From: Parasutterella secunda
GTDB lineage: Bacteria; Pseudomonadota; Gammaproteobacteria; Burkholderiales; Burkholderiaceae_F
Reading direction: 5' to 3'
Assembly (NCBI RefSeq): GCF_023336895.1
Contig: NZ_JAMBLT010000004.1
Coordinates: 41,243-105,242, forward strand
Length of the DNA stretch: 64,000 nt
In this document: positions 44,869-54,332 of the stretch, piece by piece
Position numbering within the stretch: the first letter of the stretch is position 1
Layout: each line of letters begins with the position of its first letter
The notes under the pieces: generated by a model
What the model saw: the letters and a program-made list of their open reading frames with translations, nothing else
Databases searched by the model: none
What the model was told of the DNA's origin: nothing
Translations under genes and position numbers: made by a program

Positions 44869-44879
44869 GAGAGACGAAT

Positions 44880-45734
44880 ATGACGAATCGAACAGAAACA
44901 CTTGTTGCTTGCGTGGTGATGATCGATAACGAAGGGCGAAGTTTGCTGGGATGCCGACCGGAGGGGAAAGTGTATGCCGGCTGGTGGGAATTTCCCGGTG
45001 GAAAATTAGAGGCTATGGAAACTGTGGAGGAAGCCGCCAAGCGTGAAATGCGTGAAGAACTTGGGATTGATCTTCAAAATTCTTCTCCATGGGTAACTTT
45101 GGTACACGACTATCCCCATGCACGCGTACGACTTCATTTTGTCAGAAGTTGGCAGTGGCGAGGAGAGCCACGTTCATTGGAGGGACAATCCTTTGGTTTC
45201 TTTTCCCCGCTTGATTGGCCGACTCCCATATTGGAAGCGAGCGAACCCATTCAAAAATGGCTTTTAATGCCTAAACATTGGGTAAAAATTCAGTCAGAAA
45301 GCGCATTAGAAAACCTTGAGGCTCAAAAAGAAAGAGGTTTTGACGGAGCCATTTTGTGTGGCGATTACATCAAAGAGTTTGATGATTGGAAAAAGCGCTT
45401 AATGGCTTTGGGTATTAAAGAAATTTGGGTTGATGCAACGGCAAGTGACGAACAACAAAAAAAGGCAGACGGTGTTTTTGTGGATGAAGGTCAAAGTGTT
45501 GGAAACGTTATCCACGAACGTTTTGCCGTCAAAGCTGACTGTTCAAACTGGGAGAGTATCGCTCAAAGCGGGGCATTATTCGCTTGGGTTGATCCGGCCA
45601 TTCGTGTAGCTTCAAGTGCCTGGTTGCGACTTTTAAGTGATAACCCCGTTCCGTTGTATTTAACTAATGTCAAAATAAACGATGAAAAACTATTGAGACC
45701 GCACGGGGCGAACGGTTGGATCGAAACTATTTAG
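44880..45734 (+). CDS. MutT-type Nudix hydrolase with C-terminal ThiE/TenI-like domain
   Basis: A 284-residue two-domain protein. Residues ~5-130 are a MutT Nudix domain with the box [24 protein letters not shown], preceded by [16 protein letters not shown], the 8-oxo-dGTP-type context. Residues ~135-284 look like a worn thiamine-phosphate-synthase (TIM-barrel) domain, as found fused to MutT in many beta/gammaproteobacteria: [34 protein letters not shown]. The ThiE phosphate- and Mg-binding motifs are not evident, so that half is probably not a synthase. Predicted role: cleaning oxidised nucleotides. It is convergent with yacG, overlapping by a few bases. Confidence 0.85.
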   Translation: MTNRTETLVACVVMIDNEGRSLLGCRPEGKVYAGWWEFPGGKLEAMETVEEAAKREMREELGIDLQNSSPWVTLVHDYPHARVRLHFVRSWQWRGEPRSLEGQSFGFFSPLDWPTPILEASEPIQKWLLMPKHWVKIQSESALENLEAQKERGFDGAILCGDYIKEFDDWKKRLMALGIKEIWVDATASDEQQKKADGVFVDEGQSVGNVIHERFAVKADCSNWESIAQSGALFAWVDPAIRVASSAWLRLLSDNPVPLYLTNVKINDEKLLRPHGANGWIETI

Positions 45735-45963
45735 CTTTGGTATCGGTTTTCTTTTCTTCTTGAAGATGAGAGAAAAGTTCTTGGGCAAGTTTGTCTGCTT
45801 CGCTTTCATTGGTCTGAGCATACGAATTGCCATGAATGACGTAAGCATCACTTGCCCATTCACCTAAATCAATCAATTTGCATCGTTCAGAGCAAAATGG
45901 ACGCCAAGGATTCTTCTCCGACCATTCCACTGGTTTTTTGCAGATAGGACACTTCACAATCAT
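45727..45963 (-). CDS. yacG: DNA gyrase inhibitor YacG
   Basis: A 78-residue zinc protein. The four cysteines are in [12 protein letters not shown] and [15 protein letters not shown], the standard YacG spacing, followed by the [12 protein letters not shown] helix. E. coli YacG binds GyrB and blocks its DNA binding. Its start overlaps the coaE stop (ATGA), the usual coaE-yacG coupling. The acidic/Gln-rich tail is normal for the family. Confidence 0.94.
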   Translation of the reverse strand: MIVKCPICKKPVEWSEKNPWRPFCSERCKLIDLGEWASDAYVIHGNSYAQTNESEADKLAQELFSHLQEEKKTDTKAK

Positions 45964-46589
45964 ACGGGTTCCCCCGCTTTGAGTGATTGTTTTGCCATCG
46001 TAAGGTAAAAGTCATGGAGCTTGCGCACTTGTTGGTTAAGTGCCTCAAGTGTTGATTCGTTGACAATGACCTCATTGGCAATAGCCTTACGAGCATCCCG
46101 TGTTGCTTGTGTGGCAATAATGGCCATAACTTCTTCACGCGACAATTGGGAGCGTGTCATGACTCGTTCAATTTGGGTTTCAACTTCACAATCAATAACC
46201 AGAACTCTGTCACAACGGCTTAACCATTGCGGACTTTCGGCCAAGAGAGGAACAACCAGTACGACGTAAGGAGCATCAGAATGTTGCGATACGGAAGCCA
46301 TGGTGACGTTAGCGATAAGCGGATGCAAAATGGCTTCCAGTTTGTGTCTGGCTTCAGGATTCGTGAAGACAAGTTCACGCATCTTAGTTCGGTCTAATTT
46401 ACCTGAGGCATCAATAAGTTCATCTCCGAAAGCCTCTCTGATGGCGGGAATAGCCAGTCCATTCGGAGCAGTAACCGCATGGCTAATCAAATCAGTGTCA
46501 ATCACCGGAACTCCCAATGCCTCAAAAGCATTGCTTGCTTGAGTTTTTCCGGAGCCGATGCCTCCCGTAAGCCCGACAATCCAAGTCAT
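45960..46589 (-). CDS. coaE: Dephospho-CoA kinase
   Basis: The last step of CoA synthesis, 209 residues. P-loop [22 protein letters not shown], then VIDTDLISH (Asp and His of the CoA site), [11 protein letters not shown] and [30 protein letters not shown] in the lid. The organisation coaE-yacG is conserved in proteobacteria; the pilD gene that often precedes it is not here. 46590-46762 holds no gene that I can support. Confidence 0.96.
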   Translation of the reverse strand: MTWIVGLTGGIGSGKTQASNAFEALGVPVIDTDLISHAVTAPNGLAIPAIREAFGDELIDASGKLDRTKMRELVFTNPEARHKLEAILHPLIANVTMASVSQHSDAPYVVLVVPLLAESPQWLSRCDRVLVIDCEVETQIERVMTRSQLSREEVMAIIATQATRDARKAIANEVIVNESTLEALNQQVRKLHDFYLTMAKQSLKAGEPV

Positions 46590-46762
46590 TATTCAAAAAT
46601 CCCTGATGATAAATGAAGGTTCTTGAATTATACGTTCTTTGTTTCTGTATTCCTGAACTTAGGCAACAATAACAACGGAATGTAGGCAGATCATCTTACG
46701 CATTGGGCGTGGATAAATGAGCCTCATTCCAAACTTATTTGTTTCAGGGATATAGCAGACTA

Positions 46763-47812
46763 CTAACAAATTCGCGGCAACTGTTCACCATTGAGCCAAT
46801 CAACACTGCGTCTTCCGCCAAGGAGCGTTTCCATTTCAACACTTCCGGCGTTCTCTGCCGTCACTTCGCCGATAATGCAAGCCTCTTGACCGTGAGGATC
46901 CGATTTCATGGCCTGCAGAACTTTTAGGCTTTCCTCTTTACGGCAAATCACAATCACTTTTCCTTCGTTAGCGACAAAAAGGGGATCTAACCCAAGAAAT
47001 TCGCAAGCGGCGGCGACAGCGGGCTTAACCGGAATCTTTTCTTCATACAGGAAAATGCCAACACCGCTTTGGTGAGCAATTTCATTGAGAGTGGCAGCCA
47101 AACCTCCTCGGGTTGGATCTCGCAGAACGTGCACATCTGGTGTGACATTGAGAACCGATTCGATTAATCCGTTCAAGGGGGCTGTGTCGCTTTCAATTTC
47201 TGTTAAAAACGACATATTTTCTCTTTTGGAAAGGATAGCCGTGCCGTGGTCACCCATCGATCCCGAAATAATCACCACATCCCCCGGTTGGGCATTTCGA
47301 CCTGATATGGGAAACTCTGTTAACTTTTCACCGATACCGGTTGTAGAAATATAGATACCGTCACCATGACCTTTTTCGACGACTTTAGTGTCTCCGGTAA
47401 CGATGGCAACGTTTGCTTCTTTCGCAGCATCAGCCATTGATTGTACGATCTGATCAAGTTTAGAGAGTTCAAAACCCTCTTCCAAAATAAAACTTGCCGC
47501 AATGTAGAGGGGCTTTGCTCCGCACATGGCGACATCGTTGACCGTTCCGCAAATGGCTAGGCGTCCTATATCTCCTCCCGGAAAGAATAGAGGTGAAATG
47601 ACATGAGCATCGCATGACACGGCGATTGGTTTTTCAAGACTGGGTAAAACAGCACCATCATGTCCTTCGTCAAGCCATTGATTGGTGAAATGTCGGGAGA
47701 AAATTTCTTCAATCAATTGAGCACTGGCAAGTCCTCCTGCGCCATGAGTCATTTCAATGCGGCCGTGACGCAGATCCAATCGACGAACATAATCGGGTTT
47801 GACAGAAGACAT
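46763..47812 (-). CDS. hypE: Hydrogenase maturation protein HypE
   Basis: A 349-residue PurM-like ATPase that dehydrates the thiocarbamate on its own C-terminal cysteine to thiocyanate, the source of the cyanide ligands of the NiFe site. The conserved end LPRIC carries that cysteine. Other marks: MTHGAGGLASAQLIEEI, AIVTGDTKVVEKG, ISGSMGDHGTAIL and DPTRGGLAATLNEIA. It is the last gene of the leftward hyp operon, three bases after hypD. Confidence 0.97.
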   Translation of the reverse strand: MSSVKPDYVRRLDLRHGRIEMTHGAGGLASAQLIEEIFSRHFTNQWLDEGHDGAVLPSLEKPIAVSCDAHVISPLFFPGGDIGRLAICGTVNDVAMCGAKPLYIAASFILEEGFELSKLDQIVQSMADAAKEANVAIVTGDTKVVEKGHGDGIYISTTGIGEKLTEFPISGRNAQPGDVVIISGSMGDHGTAILSKRENMSFLTEIESDTAPLNGLIESVLNVTPDVHVLRDPTRGGLAATLNEIAHQSGVGIFLYEEKIPVKPAVAAACEFLGLDPLFVANEGKVIVICRKEESLKVLQAMKSDPHGQEACIIGEVTAENAGSVEMETLLGGRRSVDWLNGEQLPRIC

Positions 47813-47815
47813 TAT

Positions 47816-48955
47816 TTATTCCTCAGTGTTTGGAACGGTTTTATGTTTAGGAGCATAGCGCCAGTAAGCGGCGCAGGCTCCTTCAGAACTGACCATGCAA
47901 GCCCCCATCGGATGAGCGGGGGTACAAACCGTGCCGAAAAGCTTGCAATCGAACGGCTCCTTTTCTCCTCTGAGAATAGCGCCGCAGGCACAGGCTCTGT
48001 TATCCGGGCTATGTCGTTCAGTCATTTGAAAGCGTTTTTCTGCATCAAATTGCGAGTATCTTTCACGCAGTTTTAGAGCCGAGAAGGGAACATAGCCCAA
48101 GCCGCGCCATTCGAAAGAATCTCTTAACTCAAAAATCTCATTCATTAAGTCGACGGCCAGTCTGTTGCCCTCACGAGAGACCGCTCGTGTGAATTCATTT
48201 TCCACTTCATGTCGACCCTCGTTGACTTGTCGGATCATCATCAAAATCGCCAAAAGCATATCAAGCGGTTCAAAGCCGGCAATGACCACCGGTTTTCCCC
48301 ATTTCGCTGAAAAAGGTTCATAAGCTTTTGAACCGATAACCGTTGAAACATGAGCGGGGCCGACAAGTCCGTCAAGCTGTGGCGCGCGGCTTCCTTCTTG
48401 AGCGGTTTTTAAGATGTGCTCCATCGCGGCAGGCGTGAGGACATGATTGACGAAAACCGAAAAATTATTAAGTCCGAGACGCTTGGCTATTTGAATAGCA
48501 ACGGCAGTGGGCGGAGTGGTGGTCTCAAATCCAATAGCAAAAAAGACGACTTCTTTGTCTGGATTGGCCTTCGCTATGTTGATCGCGTCCATTGGTGAGT
48601 AAACCATGCGAACATCACCGCCAAGTGAGCGGCAATTGAAAAGTGACTGCCCTTTTGATGTCGGCACTCGGAGCGTATCAGCGTATGTACACAAAATCAC
48701 TTTTTCGCTTAACGCTAAGTCAATCGCCATTTCAATACGACCAACCGGTAACACACAGACCGGGCAGCCCGGACCGTGAATCATTTTTACGTTGTCTGGC
48801 AAAAGATCCGTTAATCCCCAGCGTGACAGAACGTGGGTGTGGCCGCCGCAAAATTCCATAAAGCGATAAGAGCGGGCGGGCATTACTTCTTTAGCAATTT
48901 CATTGCTTAACGCTTTTGCTTTATCCCGATCGCGATATTCACTGATGTATTGCAT
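47816..48955 (-). CDS. hypD: Hydrogenase maturation protein HypD
   Basis: An iron-sulfur scaffold protein of 379 residues that assembles the Fe(CN)2CO unit with HypC. The conserved cysteine motifs are MEFCGGHTHVLSRWGL and GPGCPVCVLP. The [4Fe-4S] cysteines are toward the C-terminus (NRACACGAILRGEKEPFDCKLF and CTPAHPMGACMVSSEGACAAYW). ATG 48955 (MQYISEYRDRDKA) follows the hypC stop by four bases; the longer frame would overlap hypC and is not chosen. Confidence 0.97.
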   Translation of the reverse strand: MQYISEYRDRDKAKALSNEIAKEVMPARSYRFMEFCGGHTHVLSRWGLTDLLPDNVKMIHGPGCPVCVLPVGRIEMAIDLALSEKVILCTYADTLRVPTSKGQSLFNCRSLGGDVRMVYSPMDAINIAKANPDKEVVFFAIGFETTTPPTAVAIQIAKRLGLNNFSVFVNHVLTPAAMEHILKTAQEGSRAPQLDGLVGPAHVSTVIGSKAYEPFSAKWGKPVVIAGFEPLDMLLAILMMIRQVNEGRHEVENEFTRAVSREGNRLAVDLMNEIFELRDSFEWRGLGYVPFSALKLRERYSQFDAEKRFQMTERHSPDNRACACGAILRGEKEPFDCKLFGTVCTPAHPMGACMVSSEGACAAYWRYAPKHKTVPNTEE

Positions 48956-48959
48956 AAGC

Positions 48960-49187
48960 TTAGGCTTTAGCCTCCGAAGGTAATGCATTCAATATTTCCA
49001 TGGTTTTTCGGGCTTCTTCTTCATCAATACGGTTTAAAGCGAAACCAACATGGACAATAACCCATTCTTGCTCTCGGGGAGAGTCAATCAAGGAAACATT
49101 GACTTCTTTTTCGATACCGTTGAAATCGCATAAAGCAGTTTCATTGTTTATCAGTTTGGTGATCTTTGCAGGCACTGCCAAACACAT
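48960..49187 (-). CDS. hypC: Hydrogenase maturation chaperone HypC
   Basis: A 75-residue OB-fold chaperone that starts MCLAVPAKI, with the essential Cys2 (after Met removal at the N-terminus). It carries the iron unit from HypD to the large-subunit precursor. It is of ordinary HypC length, unlike the second, longer paralogue (HupF, at 58955). It lies 17 bases after hypF and four before hypD. Confidence 0.95.
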   Translation of the reverse strand: MCLAVPAKITKLINNETALCDFNGIEKEVNVSLIDSPREQEWVIVHVGFALNRIDEEEARKTMEILNALPSEAKA

Positions 49188-49204
49188 ATTTACCTCAATG
49201 TAAG

Positions 49205-51541
49205 TTACAAGTCACCGGAGAACTCATATTTTTCAGCACCGCTTTCTACCATTAGATGCGATAGCCAGACTTGTCCCAAAGCTATACCGCCGTCACCGGC
49301 CGGTACCTTTTGCGGGCAATAGCTCTCGATAGAGAGTTTCCCAAGTTCTTGGACTAAAGCGGCGGTCAGCAATCTGTTGGCCATGCAACCTCCGGTCAGC
49401 ATAACGGGACCTTTGTACTGAATACGCTCACAGGCCTGATATACAAGCTGCGTAAGTCCTAATGCCAGGGTCGCATGGAAATCAGCGGCCAATTGTGACA
49501 CTTTATCAGCAGATAGTTTCCTTCCTGCCTGAATAACTTCTTCAAAAAACGGTAGGAAACTAATCCGATGATTTTTGATGGTAAATCCCTTTTTATGCGC
49601 TTGAGGTTTCATCGTACTCGCAACGCTTTCGAGCAACATTGCAGCTCTTGCATCATCGTGCTGAACGTCACACAGGCCAAGCAATGCAGCTATGGCATCA
49701 AAAAGTCTTCCGCTGGAAGTGGTCAAAGGCGAAAGCTGAGAATTTTTAACAAGTTGGCCGAAATATTTAGCATTCGGCAACTCTGGGAAATACTTTTCAA
49801 TCAGGTCCTCTTTGCCTAAAAGAGTCAGCACGCAAGCGCCCATTCTTCGTGGTTCATGGGCGGCTTTATCGCCACCGGGTAACGGAAGCGGTTCAAGAGC
49901 GCCCAATCGGTAGAAATTAGAAGCTCCTACTAATAACAGCTCTCCACCCCAAGCTTCATCATTGGGTCCGAGTCCCACGCCGTCCAACGCTAATCCGACA
50001 GTCGTTTCTTTTCGATTGATTTCAGCCATGGCTACTCCGATGTGAGCAGCATGATGGTAGATAGGAACGAAAAGACCTCCATGTTGCTTGGCAACGTGGG
50101 CCGCCAATCTTGTGCTGGGAAAATCCGGATGAGCATCAGCAGCAACAATTCTGGGTTTAATTTCATAGAGATGCGCCAGGTGCGAAATTGCATCTCGGTA
50201 GGCTTGGTCAGTTTGACTGTTTTCTAAATCACCGATGTGTTGAGTCAGAAAGACATCTTTATCGCGTGTGAGCGCAGCGGTATTTTTAAGGTAAGCACCT
50301 GCGGCTAACGTCGGTTTTAAATCAGTCTCCAACTTGACGGCTTCGGGGGCATAACCTCTGGAGCGTCGAATAAAAATGGGGGTTTCACCGATCAAGCGAA
50401 CGACTGAATCATCACACCGAACAAGAATATCCCGATTGTGCAGCAGTATAAAATCCGCGATTTCTGAGAGTTTGGAGCGCGCCTCATCATTATCGGTGAC
50501 CAGCGGCTCACCAGAACGGTTTGCTGATGTCATGACCAGTACGGCATCCAAACTCAAGTTGTCCGTCCATTGTGCTCCGTCCGGTTTACCGGCCAAAGAA
50601 TGGAAAAGCAGCCAATGCACAGGGGTGTATGGAAGCATGATGCCTATGTCACTTAACCCGTCAGCAATTCCTTTGAGTGAGTGTTGATCTTTTCTGGGTA
50701 AAAGAGTGATCGGGCGGGCAGAGCTCTCCAACACCTCGCGGGCCTTAGGGCTGACATGGGTATAAATACTCGCACTGATGGCATTGACCATCATGACCGC
50801 GAGCGCTTTTTCATCACGTCCTTTGCGTTGTCTAAGTTTTTCAACAGCGCGAGGATTTTTGGCGTCACAAACTAAATGAAATCCCCCCAGTCCTTTTACG
50901 GCAACAATTTTTCCGTCTCTAATGGCTTCAACGGCTAGATCTATCGGATCTCCGTCAATTGGCTGGCCTCCTATGTCTTCAAACCATAGTTGTGGCCCAC
51001 AAACCGGACAGGCATTGGGTTGAGCATGAAAACGTCTGTCCAGAGGGTCTTTGTATTCTGACAAACATTGTTCACACATCTTGAAAGGGGCCATTGTCGT
51101 TTGCGGCCTATCGTATGGAAGGTGCTTTGTGATTGTGAAACGAGGGCCGCAGTGCGTGCAATTGGTAAAGGCATAACGATAACGCCTGTTGCCGGTTGTA
51201 AACATATCTTGAAGACATGCTTTGCATGTTGCGGCATCAGCGGTAATAGCGGTATTGACCTTGCCTTCCTGGCTTTCAGTGATTGTGAAATCGGTATAGC
51301 CTTTAAGATCCACAACGGAAGGATGAATGAAATCAATTCGAGCCAAAGGGGGTTTCTGTTCCCGCAAAAGTGTCGGAAACCGAGAAACCTGATCCGCCTC
51401 TCCTTCTAAGATAACCCCGACACCTTCGGCATCGTTGAAAACTTCGCCTTTCAGTCCTAGTTCAGTCGCGATTCGGTAAACAGTCGGCCGAAATCCGACT
51501 CCCTGAACAAGTCCGTTAATACGAAAAAATTTCGCGATCAT
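49205..51541 (-). CDS. hypF: Carbamoyltransferase HypF
   Basis: A 778-residue enzyme that activates carbamoyl phosphate and passes the carbamoyl group to HypE. Domains in order: acylphosphatase (INGLVQGVGFRPTVYRIA, 1-90); two zinc fingers (CKACLQDMFTTGNRRYRYAF... and CEQCLSEYKDPLDRRFHAQP with CPVCGP); YrdC-like domain (VAVKGLGGFHLVCDAKN; VMTSANRSGEPLV); and a Kae1-like domain (VAADAHPDFPSTRLAAHVA; HHAAHIGVAMAE; VMLTGGCMANRLL). Complete and of normal length. Ends with an acidic stretch. Confidence 0.97.
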   Translation of the reverse strand: MIAKFFRINGLVQGVGFRPTVYRIATELGLKGEVFNDAEGVGVILEGEADQVSRFPTLLREQKPPLARIDFIHPSVVDLKGYTDFTITESQEGKVNTAITADAATCKACLQDMFTTGNRRYRYAFTNCTHCGPRFTITKHLPYDRPQTTMAPFKMCEQCLSEYKDPLDRRFHAQPNACPVCGPQLWFEDIGGQPIDGDPIDLAVEAIRDGKIVAVKGLGGFHLVCDAKNPRAVEKLRQRKGRDEKALAVMMVNAISASIYTHVSPKAREVLESSARPITLLPRKDQHSLKGIADGLSDIGIMLPYTPVHWLLFHSLAGKPDGAQWTDNLSLDAVLVMTSANRSGEPLVTDNDEARSKLSEIADFILLHNRDILVRCDDSVVRLIGETPIFIRRSRGYAPEAVKLETDLKPTLAAGAYLKNTAALTRDKDVFLTQHIGDLENSQTDQAYRDAISHLAHLYEIKPRIVAADAHPDFPSTRLAAHVAKQHGGLFVPIYHHAAHIGVAMAEINRKETTVGLALDGVGLGPNDEAWGGELLLVGASNFYRLGALEPLPLPGGDKAAHEPRRMGACVLTLLGKEDLIEKYFPELPNAKYFGQLVKNSQLSPLTTSSGRLFDAIAALLGLCDVQHDDARAAMLLESVASTMKPQAHKKGFTIKNHRISFLPFFEEVIQAGRKLSADKVSQLAADFHATLALGLTQLVYQACERIQYKGPVMLTGGCMANRLLTAALVQELGKLSIESYCPQKVPAGDGGIALGQVWLSHLMVESGAEKYEFSGDL

Positions 51542-51554
51542 GCTGAGTTCTATC

Positions 51555-52370
51555 TCAAAGAGTAGCCAATGTTTTTTGGGCTTTCAGCCACATAATCCAT
51601 TTATCAAGTCCCTCGCCCTTAGTTGCAGAAACTCTCAAGATTTGGATTTCCGGATTGACTCGTCGGGCATATTCTTCGCAAGCTTCAATATTGAAATTTA
51701 CGTACGGCAGAAGATCAATCTTATTGATGATCATGACATCAGAGACGCGGAACATGTCCGGATACTTCAACGGCTTGTCTTCGCCCTCGGTTACCGACAA
51801 AATCACGACTTTATGAGCTTCTCCCAAATCAAATTCCGCCGGACAAACCAAGTTGCCGACATTTTCAATGAAGAGCACACTGTTGTCGGTCAACTCCATA
51901 TGGCTTAATGCATGTCGGATCATTTCCGCATCCAAATGACAGCCTTTCCCCGTATTGATCTGATGAGCGTGGGCACCGGTTTGGCGAATTCTGTCGGCGT
52001 CATTGCTGGTTTGTTGGTCGCCTTCAATTACGCTAACGGAAAGATCATCCTTTGCCGCTTTAATCGTTGCACAGAGCAATTCCGTTTTGCCGGAACCGGG
52101 ACTGGAGACAAAGTTGAGCGCCAAGATATGCTTTTGCCTGAAGTATTTTCTGTTATCGTCGGCTATGGCGTTATTACGGGCAAGGATGTCTTCTTCGATA
52201 CTAATGGCGCGTTCTGCCGATATCGCTGAATCGTGTGAATGAGCGGGACCATGGGAATGCTCATGATGATGCTCGTGATCCTCGTGAGTGTGAGTGACCA
52301 GATTGCCGTTTTCATCCACATGTGTGTGGGTGTGAGTATGATTGCCTCCGCAGCCGCAAGTCGTGCACAT
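51555..52370 (-). CDS. hypB: Hydrogenase nickel incorporation GTPase HypB
   Basis: A GTPase of 271 residues that delivers nickel with HypA. The N-terminus has the high-affinity nickel motif (MCTTCGCGG) followed by a His/Asp-rich stretch of about 40 residues that should store nickel. G motifs: NFVSSPGSGKTELLCA, VLFIENVGNLVCPAEFDLGE with the metal-site cysteine, and MIINKIDLLPYVNF. ATG 52370 is chosen because the MCTTCGCGG N-terminus is conserved. Confidence 0.96.
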   Translation of the reverse strand: MCTTCGCGGNHTHTHTHVDENGNLVTHTHEDHEHHHEHSHGPAHSHDSAISAERAISIEEDILARNNAIADDNRKYFRQKHILALNFVSSPGSGKTELLCATIKAAKDDLSVSVIEGDQQTSNDADRIRQTGAHAHQINTGKGCHLDAEMIRHALSHMELTDNSVLFIENVGNLVCPAEFDLGEAHKVVILSVTEGEDKPLKYPDMFRVSDVMIINKIDLLPYVNFNIEACEEYARRVNPEIQILRVSATKGEGLDKWIMWLKAQKTLATL

Positions 52371-52394
52371 AAAATTTCTCCTTACCAAATTCTT

Positions 52395-52745
52395 TTATTG
52401 AGAGTCATCGGCAATAATGTCGATGACCTTAAGTTCTGTTCCACCCGTTGCCGTTAAATGGAAGCCTCCGCAAATCGGGCAAGCCTCGCCGTATCGCTTC
52501 AAAGAAACGGTTTGAGCACAGTCCATGCACCAGGCTTTGCCGGGCGGTCGCTCAATGATGAGTTGTGCGTTTTGTGCGCACCCCTGTCGAGTGACCGATT
52601 GCCAAGCAAAGCGTAAACAGTCAATGTCAACACCAGCTAACTCACCGACTGCAATTCGCACGCTTTTCACTCGGTTGACGTTATTGGATTTGGCCGTGCG
52701 CTCAACAATCTCGATGATGCCTTCAGCAATAGATAGCTCGTGCAT
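52395..52745 (-). CDS. hypA: Hydrogenase nickel incorporation protein HypA
   Basis: A 116-residue nickel/zinc metallochaperone. It must begin MHE because the N-terminal amine and His2 bind nickel; that fixes ATG 52745. The zinc site is CMDCAQ...CPICGG. It overlaps the end of hupK by one base and lies 24 bases before hypB. Confidence 0.95.
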   Translation of the reverse strand: MHELSIAEGIIEIVERTAKSNNVNRVKSVRIAVGELAGVDIDCLRFAWQSVTRQGCAQNAQLIIERPPGKAWCMDCAQTVSLKRYGEACPICGGFHLTATGGTELKVIDIIADDSQ

Positions 52746-53830
52746 CAACCCTCCTTTTGTGGCCACTTGACATCTATCTTTGTGCAGGGATCAAATGCGC
52801 AGGCAATCAGATTTAATCTGGTGATTACCGATTTGACCGCGTTTGATTTTTCTTTAATAAATAGATTCATTGCATCGACCATTGGACTTTCTTCCTGAAA
52901 TGCCCATTCTGTCGGCGCCACAATATGAAAGCGCATTTTGTTATTGTCAATTTGCAGAAAATGCATCAAAGTGCCGCGAGCAGTTTCTACGAGTCCGACT
53001 CCCCAATTGTTCCCTAGGTTAATGCTTCTAACGGTAAAGGGAGAGGGAAGACCGGAGGCAAAATTTTTTAATTCTTCCAGTCTTGCGAGCACCAGATCTC
53101 GGATTGAAAAAGGATCTCTTCTGCCTTTATCCGTTTGACTGCGGCAACGAGCCAGTGCGCCGGGTATACGAGCGCCGACCAGTTGCGGCGACAGAGCCCA
53201 TTCGGGATACTCCTGGAGAATGCGCAGAAACAGTTTGAGGATTTCGCGGTTGCTGACTTCTTCAGGAAAGAGTAACCCTTTACCATCCAATTGGATATTG
53301 TCGAATCGTTCAAACGTGTGCTTGATCGCGCCAATGGCTTTCTTTTCGCGAGTAAACCACAAGATAATGAGAGCCTTTAAATCTTCGTTGAAAGACTCAA
53401 GGGCGGCGTTGTCAATGCAGGCACTTTTTGACAGATCCCATAACCTGGCTCTTAATTCTCCAAGTGTTTTTAAACATTCCTGACTGACTTTGCCGTGAAT
53501 CGTGAACGGCTGCAAATCCATGCTTAATACACGGACGGTTTCTAAGATGGCTTCTGCCGTAACCAAACTCTGAATATTTGTATCGTAAGACGAAAACCCT
53601 TGATTGGGATTTTGGTGGGTAATTGCGTGTTGAGCAGCTTTAAAAGCACTAACCTGGGCAATAGGGCATAACCCAAGAAGGGCGCGAAGAATTTCAATCG
53701 CTTTCTCGGCTCCAAGGCTTTCCGCTGTTTGCGCAATGACTCTAGTGCGATGGTTGTGAAGTTCTACCTTCAGACCATTTTTTTCTTCGTGAACTATCAA
53801 AGAAACAGAGGAGAAATCAGGGTTTATCAT
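52745..53830 (-). CDS. hupK: HupK/HoxV-like maturation protein, degenerate large-subunit homologue
   Basis: A 361-residue protein distantly like the NiFe hydrogenase large subunit. GLVETARGTLMHFLQIDNNKMRFHIVAPTEWAF matches the large subunit's arginine-glycine/His segment. The nickel-site motifs are half kept: the first CxxC is LGLCPIAQ (C55 only) and the last is AFDPCTKID (C349; the second Cys is Ile). There is no C-terminal tail for an endopeptidase. HupK/HoxV proteins are thought to be scaffolds on which the iron unit is built for oxygen-exposed hydrogenases. The gene overlaps hybE and hypA, so it is translated with them. Confidence 0.8.
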   Translation of the reverse strand: MINPDFSSVSLIVHEEKNGLKVELHNHRTRVIAQTAESLGAEKAIEILRALLGLCPIAQVSAFKAAQHAITHQNPNQGFSSYDTNIQSLVTAEAILETVRVLSMDLQPFTIHGKVSQECLKTLGELRARLWDLSKSACIDNAALESFNEDLKALIILWFTREKKAIGAIKHTFERFDNIQLDGKGLLFPEEVSNREILKLFLRILQEYPEWALSPQLVGARIPGALARCRSQTDKGRRDPFSIRDLVLARLEELKNFASGLPSPFTVRSINLGNNWGVGLVETARGTLMHFLQIDNNKMRFHIVAPTEWAFQEESPMVDAMNLFIKEKSNAVKSVITRLNLIACAFDPCTKIDVKWPQKEG

Positions 53831-54332
53831 CTGCGATCATCTCCTTGCTGAAAGTGGTGAAAAAATCTCGCCGAGACAAATTTTCTGGAATGGCACTTCT
53901 AGTGCTGTGCGTTGTATGGGAACTATCGCTTTCAGGTGTAAGCATCAACATCAAAGCGCGGGCAGCAAAAGCCTCTGCACTTCGCTGATTGAACAAGGGA
54001 TCAACCGGACTCATCAGAGAGCATGCTAGAAATTTCCCCAGTCTGTCGCTAGCCATTCCTAGAAAGCTGAAAGCTCCCGCAGGCAAAGTAATCGACAGTA
54101 TTTTCCCAACTTGAATCTCCGGCCAGTTGCTTTTATTACCCTGCGCAAGAACCACCAAAATGGACCATGGTGTAACCATGGCACCGATCCAGTGTTTTTT
54201 GAAGTTTTGAAAACCGATCGCACGCACTTGCAGTCCATTATGACAAATGGGCAAAGCTTTCATGTGATTGTTGAAAATGAGCTGAAACTCGGCTTCAAAA
54301 TCAGAGGCTGGACAATGGTTAATATTGATCAC
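53817..54332 (-). CDS. hybE: HybE/HupJ-type hydrogenase assembly chaperone
   Basis: A 171-residue cytoplasmic chaperone of the HybE/HupJ family: FNNHMKALPICHNGLQVRAIGFQNF, WIGAMVTPWSILVVLAQG, LPAGAFSFLGMASDRLGKFLACSLMSPVDPLFNQRSA. HybE binds hydrogenase precursors and the twin-arginine signal of the small subunit before export. There is no rubredoxin domain as in some HupJ proteins; a separate rubredoxin gene is at 60613. The C-terminus carries its own SRRDFFTTF sequence, which resembles a Tat motif. GTG start with AAAGGTG upstream. First gene of the leftward operon. Confidence 0.82.
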   Translation of the reverse strand: MININHCPASDFEAEFQLIFNNHMKALPICHNGLQVRAIGFQNFKKHWIGAMVTPWSILVVLAQGNKSNWPEIQVGKILSITLPAGAFSFLGMASDRLGKFLACSLMSPVDPLFNQRSAEAFAARALMLMLTPESDSSHTTHSTRSAIPENLSRRDFFTTFSKEMIADDKP

